DNA from: CAZCVI01 sp964502145
Lineage (GTDB): Bacteria; Acidobacteriota; Aminicenantia; UBA2199
NCBI GenBank assembly: GCA_964502145.1
Contig: CAZCVI010000008.1
Span: forward strand, 62,001-126,000
DNA length: 64,000 nt
Reading direction: 5' to 3'
In this document: positions 63,801-64,000 of the stretch, piece after piece
Numbering within the stretch: position 1 is the stretch's first letter
Layout of the letters: each line of letters starts with the position of its first letter
Program-made: the position numbers and the translations under genes
The notes under the pieces: generated by a model
The model's database searches: none
What the model was told of the DNA's origin: nothing
The model's input: only the letters and a program-made list of their open reading frames with translations

Positions 63801-64000
63801 ACTCATCTTTTTATAGAAATGAACTCACGGATGGATATTCATCGGTTAAATAAAAGTATAAACAAATTGATCCTTCGCCACCCGGCCTTACGTACACTTG
63901 TAGGAGAAGATGGAAAACAGCAAATATTAAAGATTATCCCGGAATACCATATCCAGGTTGAAGATCTGACGAAACTGGACCCCATAATACAAAAAGAACG
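57852..64000 (+). CDS. Non-ribosomal peptide synthetase 3, partial: half-C-A(Ser)-T-C-A(Thr)-T-Cy...
   Basis: Open from the ATG at 57852 (GGAG and AAGGAA before it) through the window end, more than 2049 codons with no stop. Residues 1 to about 235 match only the C-terminal half of a condensation domain (YWLKKLSGELP start) with no HHxxxDG. Then A core Y409, carrier Ser816, C site HHIISDG (987), A core Y1478 (YTSGTTGKPKG) and carrier Ser1889 (GGDSLKS). Codes by eye: DVWHFSLVD (serine) and DFWNIGMVF (one residue from the threonine code DFWNIGMVH). From F1960 the sequence FPLTHLQEAYLMGRSEQFDM opens a domain of the heterocyclization (Cy) type, cut by the window edge. Confidence 0.93.
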   Translation, partial: MTDTMQKTIIEEYWLKKLSGELPKISLPLVQPMKTKEAGVNYFISNRIDIPELISSNLLKTAKNSQIALFILALSGLTIALQRYTGVEDLVVGTISPAEKETPSILFFRSHIHSKITVKEFILQTRDEVQKSINYCPDSTVDFITSLSTKNEKNLPDIFNVAFIYEPFQRKHSDLDRFDFLFILFHENGHLKLEVQYQLDASSHQLMIQFCRSLLIVFENITIFANQEIFRLDLITPEEKNQLMYQFNDTKCDFPEMKPIHRLFEEQVERTPENIGLVSSEDGSTLTYQELNQQSNQLARQLRTKGVGRDHIIGVMIERSIEMIVGIFGILKVEGAYLPISPQYPLQRVEYILRDSGTKILLSSEQFCPPATIFNGEIVDLSDNTLFQGEQSNLLETCSLHDSLAYMIYTSGSTGHPKGSMIEHRSVVNRINWMQKNYPISQQDCILQKTPSIFDVSVWELFWWSMQGATLCLLGAGEEKNPESIANAIKNSRVTTIHFVPSMLNNFISYIEDYPEQLKQIVGLIQVFASGEALHPSTVKKFYKLFPENSSPKLINLYGPTEATVDVSYFNCSPKQGDQETIPIGKPIDNIALYIINENYRLQPIGVIGELCIAGVGLARGYLNKPELTAEKFVDLSRVPDQPLPHSFIYKTGDLARWLPDGDIQFLGRIDHQVKIRGYRIELGEIENRLLTHPDIKDAVVIAVEEKNEVSQKYLCSYIVLHKPLTALELNTYLSKELPDYMIPTYFVPINKIPLTPNGKLDRKALPEPGVTADVPYSPPRDYVEETLVGIWSSVLGVEKNSIGVDHNFFLMGGHSLKATIVTSQIHRELEVKIPLSDFFKLSTIRGLSSLIKQAQRDHYIPLTTVEKKEFYPLSPAQKRLYLLQNFELKSTVYNISWTFPLSEDIDSIRLKQTLAQLVARHESLRTSFHMMHNHPVQKIHDQVTIELERCTYLDFIRPFVLSEAPLLRVGIEENTGHCNRLLIDMHHIISDGVSQTLLNTEFLALYSGTELPSLKLQYKDYAQWLNTPEQKEAIKRQETYWVDQFARHDQVPVLQLPTDYPRPIMQSFEGATVKFVLEEKDTRLLKTISTEKKTTVFMTLLSLCSILLAKLSSQEDIIIGTPIANRRHIDLENIIGMFVNTLPIRSFPVGEKTFIEFLQEVKDISLGVYENQEYPFEELVEKISPLRDITRNPIFVTVFTLLEQTEHTDNIPNNQNKTSFSPQHTPGIAKFDLTFTAVDMDEEFLFYIEYCTKLFKPETIERFITYFKNTVSAITADINIRISEIDFLPKYEREQLLYGFNDINAQYPKGKVIHQLFEEQVAATPDYVAVTGFGDVGSIHPKNEHEISITYSQLNERSNLLALRLMEKGIQHDCVIAIMMERQVEMVVGIIGILKTGAAYLPIVPDYPAERIQYMLADSGAKLLVTTSTLAREAVALKQWKGEKLIIDDYRNGWDQNSSALFNQFESSPTNPAYIIYTSGTTGKPKGSLIEHLQVVRLMFNNLFQFDFDDCDRWTLFHSFCFDFSVWEMYGPLLRGGVMVLVPGMTAQDPQRFLQLLETRQITILNQTPAAFYNLTKEVLKTFRPLLNLKYVIFGGDTLKPSKLKEFQDNYSQTRLINMYGITETTVFVTFKEIDEKEFHSDISNIGKPMPTLTVDIVDRHMNLQPIGVPGELIVGGLGVARGYLNRPELTAEKFPVNQRLTRHSASSTNRFYKSGDLVKWTPEGEIEYLGRIDHQIKIRGFRIELGEIEFRLLAHKDIREIFVLAREEEGGERYLCAYYVAVREIDIMELRNILSKHLPDYMIPSYFLKINAFPLTANGKIDRRALPLPEIRTVSDYVEPRNDTERKLAEIWQEVLGRGLSQKKGEGSPIKPGIGIRDNFFDLGGDSLKSIVLVHQIRDALDIEMTLLDFFSNPTIEKLSEHLKSRLNSAPPSQQSESNIKTKYTNSAGDSDDIYKPFPLTHLQEAYLMGRSEQFDMGGISTHLFIEMNSRMDIHRLNKSINKLILRHPALRTLVGEDGKQQILKIIPEYHIQVEDLTKLDPIIQKE

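Overview
The window looks like a chromosomal segment of an uncultured, anaerobic-type Gram-negative bacterium. The best guess is the Acidobacteriota/Candidatus Aminicenantes neighbourhood. This is inference from gene style only: tandem secreted 6-bladed beta-propellers, PD-(D/E)XK-linked AAA-ATPases, very NRPS-rich DNA and dispersed 9-bp-unit palindromes. No rRNA or other marker is present to confirm it. No tRNA, rRNA, CRISPR array or recognisable transposase was seen.

Layout. (1) 1-4692, minus strand: a type II secretion block in the order gspH-I-J-K-L-M plus a truncated membrane protein at the window edge; gspH carries a frameshift in a poly-T tract. A PKD-domain lipoprotein lies upstream (4753-5706). 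(2) 5932-7800, plus strand: a pseudokinase-TM-coiled-coil-TonB fusion. (3) 8157-13993, plus strand: a C4 acyl-CoA module (phosphate butyryltransferase, acyl-CoA dehydrogenase, enoyl-CoA hydratase, 3-hydroxyacyl-CoA dehydrogenase, thiolase). (4) 14422-24674: a secreted LRR protein, a bifunctional-nuclease-domain protein, leucyl aminopeptidase, a CotH-like exported protein, an SDR with a fused membrane domain, a CPBP protease and an AAA-ATPase/PD-(D/E)XK protein. (5) 25199-28332, minus strand: one promoter, a small frameshifted reading frame, two beta-propeller paralogues and a translationally coupled Cys-rich exported peptide. (6) 28444-32576: a PIN toxin-antitoxin pair, an XRE regulator behind a 21-bp-phased array of mini-dyads, a tetraheme cytochrome, and MerR/GyrI-type drug-sensing regulators. 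(7) 32754-38791, plus strand: ATP synthase genes b', b, delta, alpha, gamma, beta, epsilon, without the a and c subunits. (8) 38900-42080: an amidase and a hydrolase-SDR-HAD operon. (9) 42409-64000: a non-ribosomal peptide synthetase cluster that runs off the window.

The NRPS line reads C-A-T-C-A-T-C-A-T-C / A-T-C / halfC-A-T-C-A-T-Cy..., with a predicted ATP-grasp ligase gene between the first two synthetases. Reading the specificity pockets by eye suggests X-Val-Pro-X-Ser-Thr, followed by a heterocyclised Cys/Ser/Thr residue. No epimerase, thioesterase or MbtH gene lies inside the window.

Four repeat families are interleaved with the genes: hairpins built from 9-bp TTCCCATAA units, hairpins built from 9-bp GTCCAGTAA units, a pair of about 200-bp elements with a long palindrome, and the 21-bp mini-dyad array. 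Several genes appear to be transcribed leaderless or nearly so.
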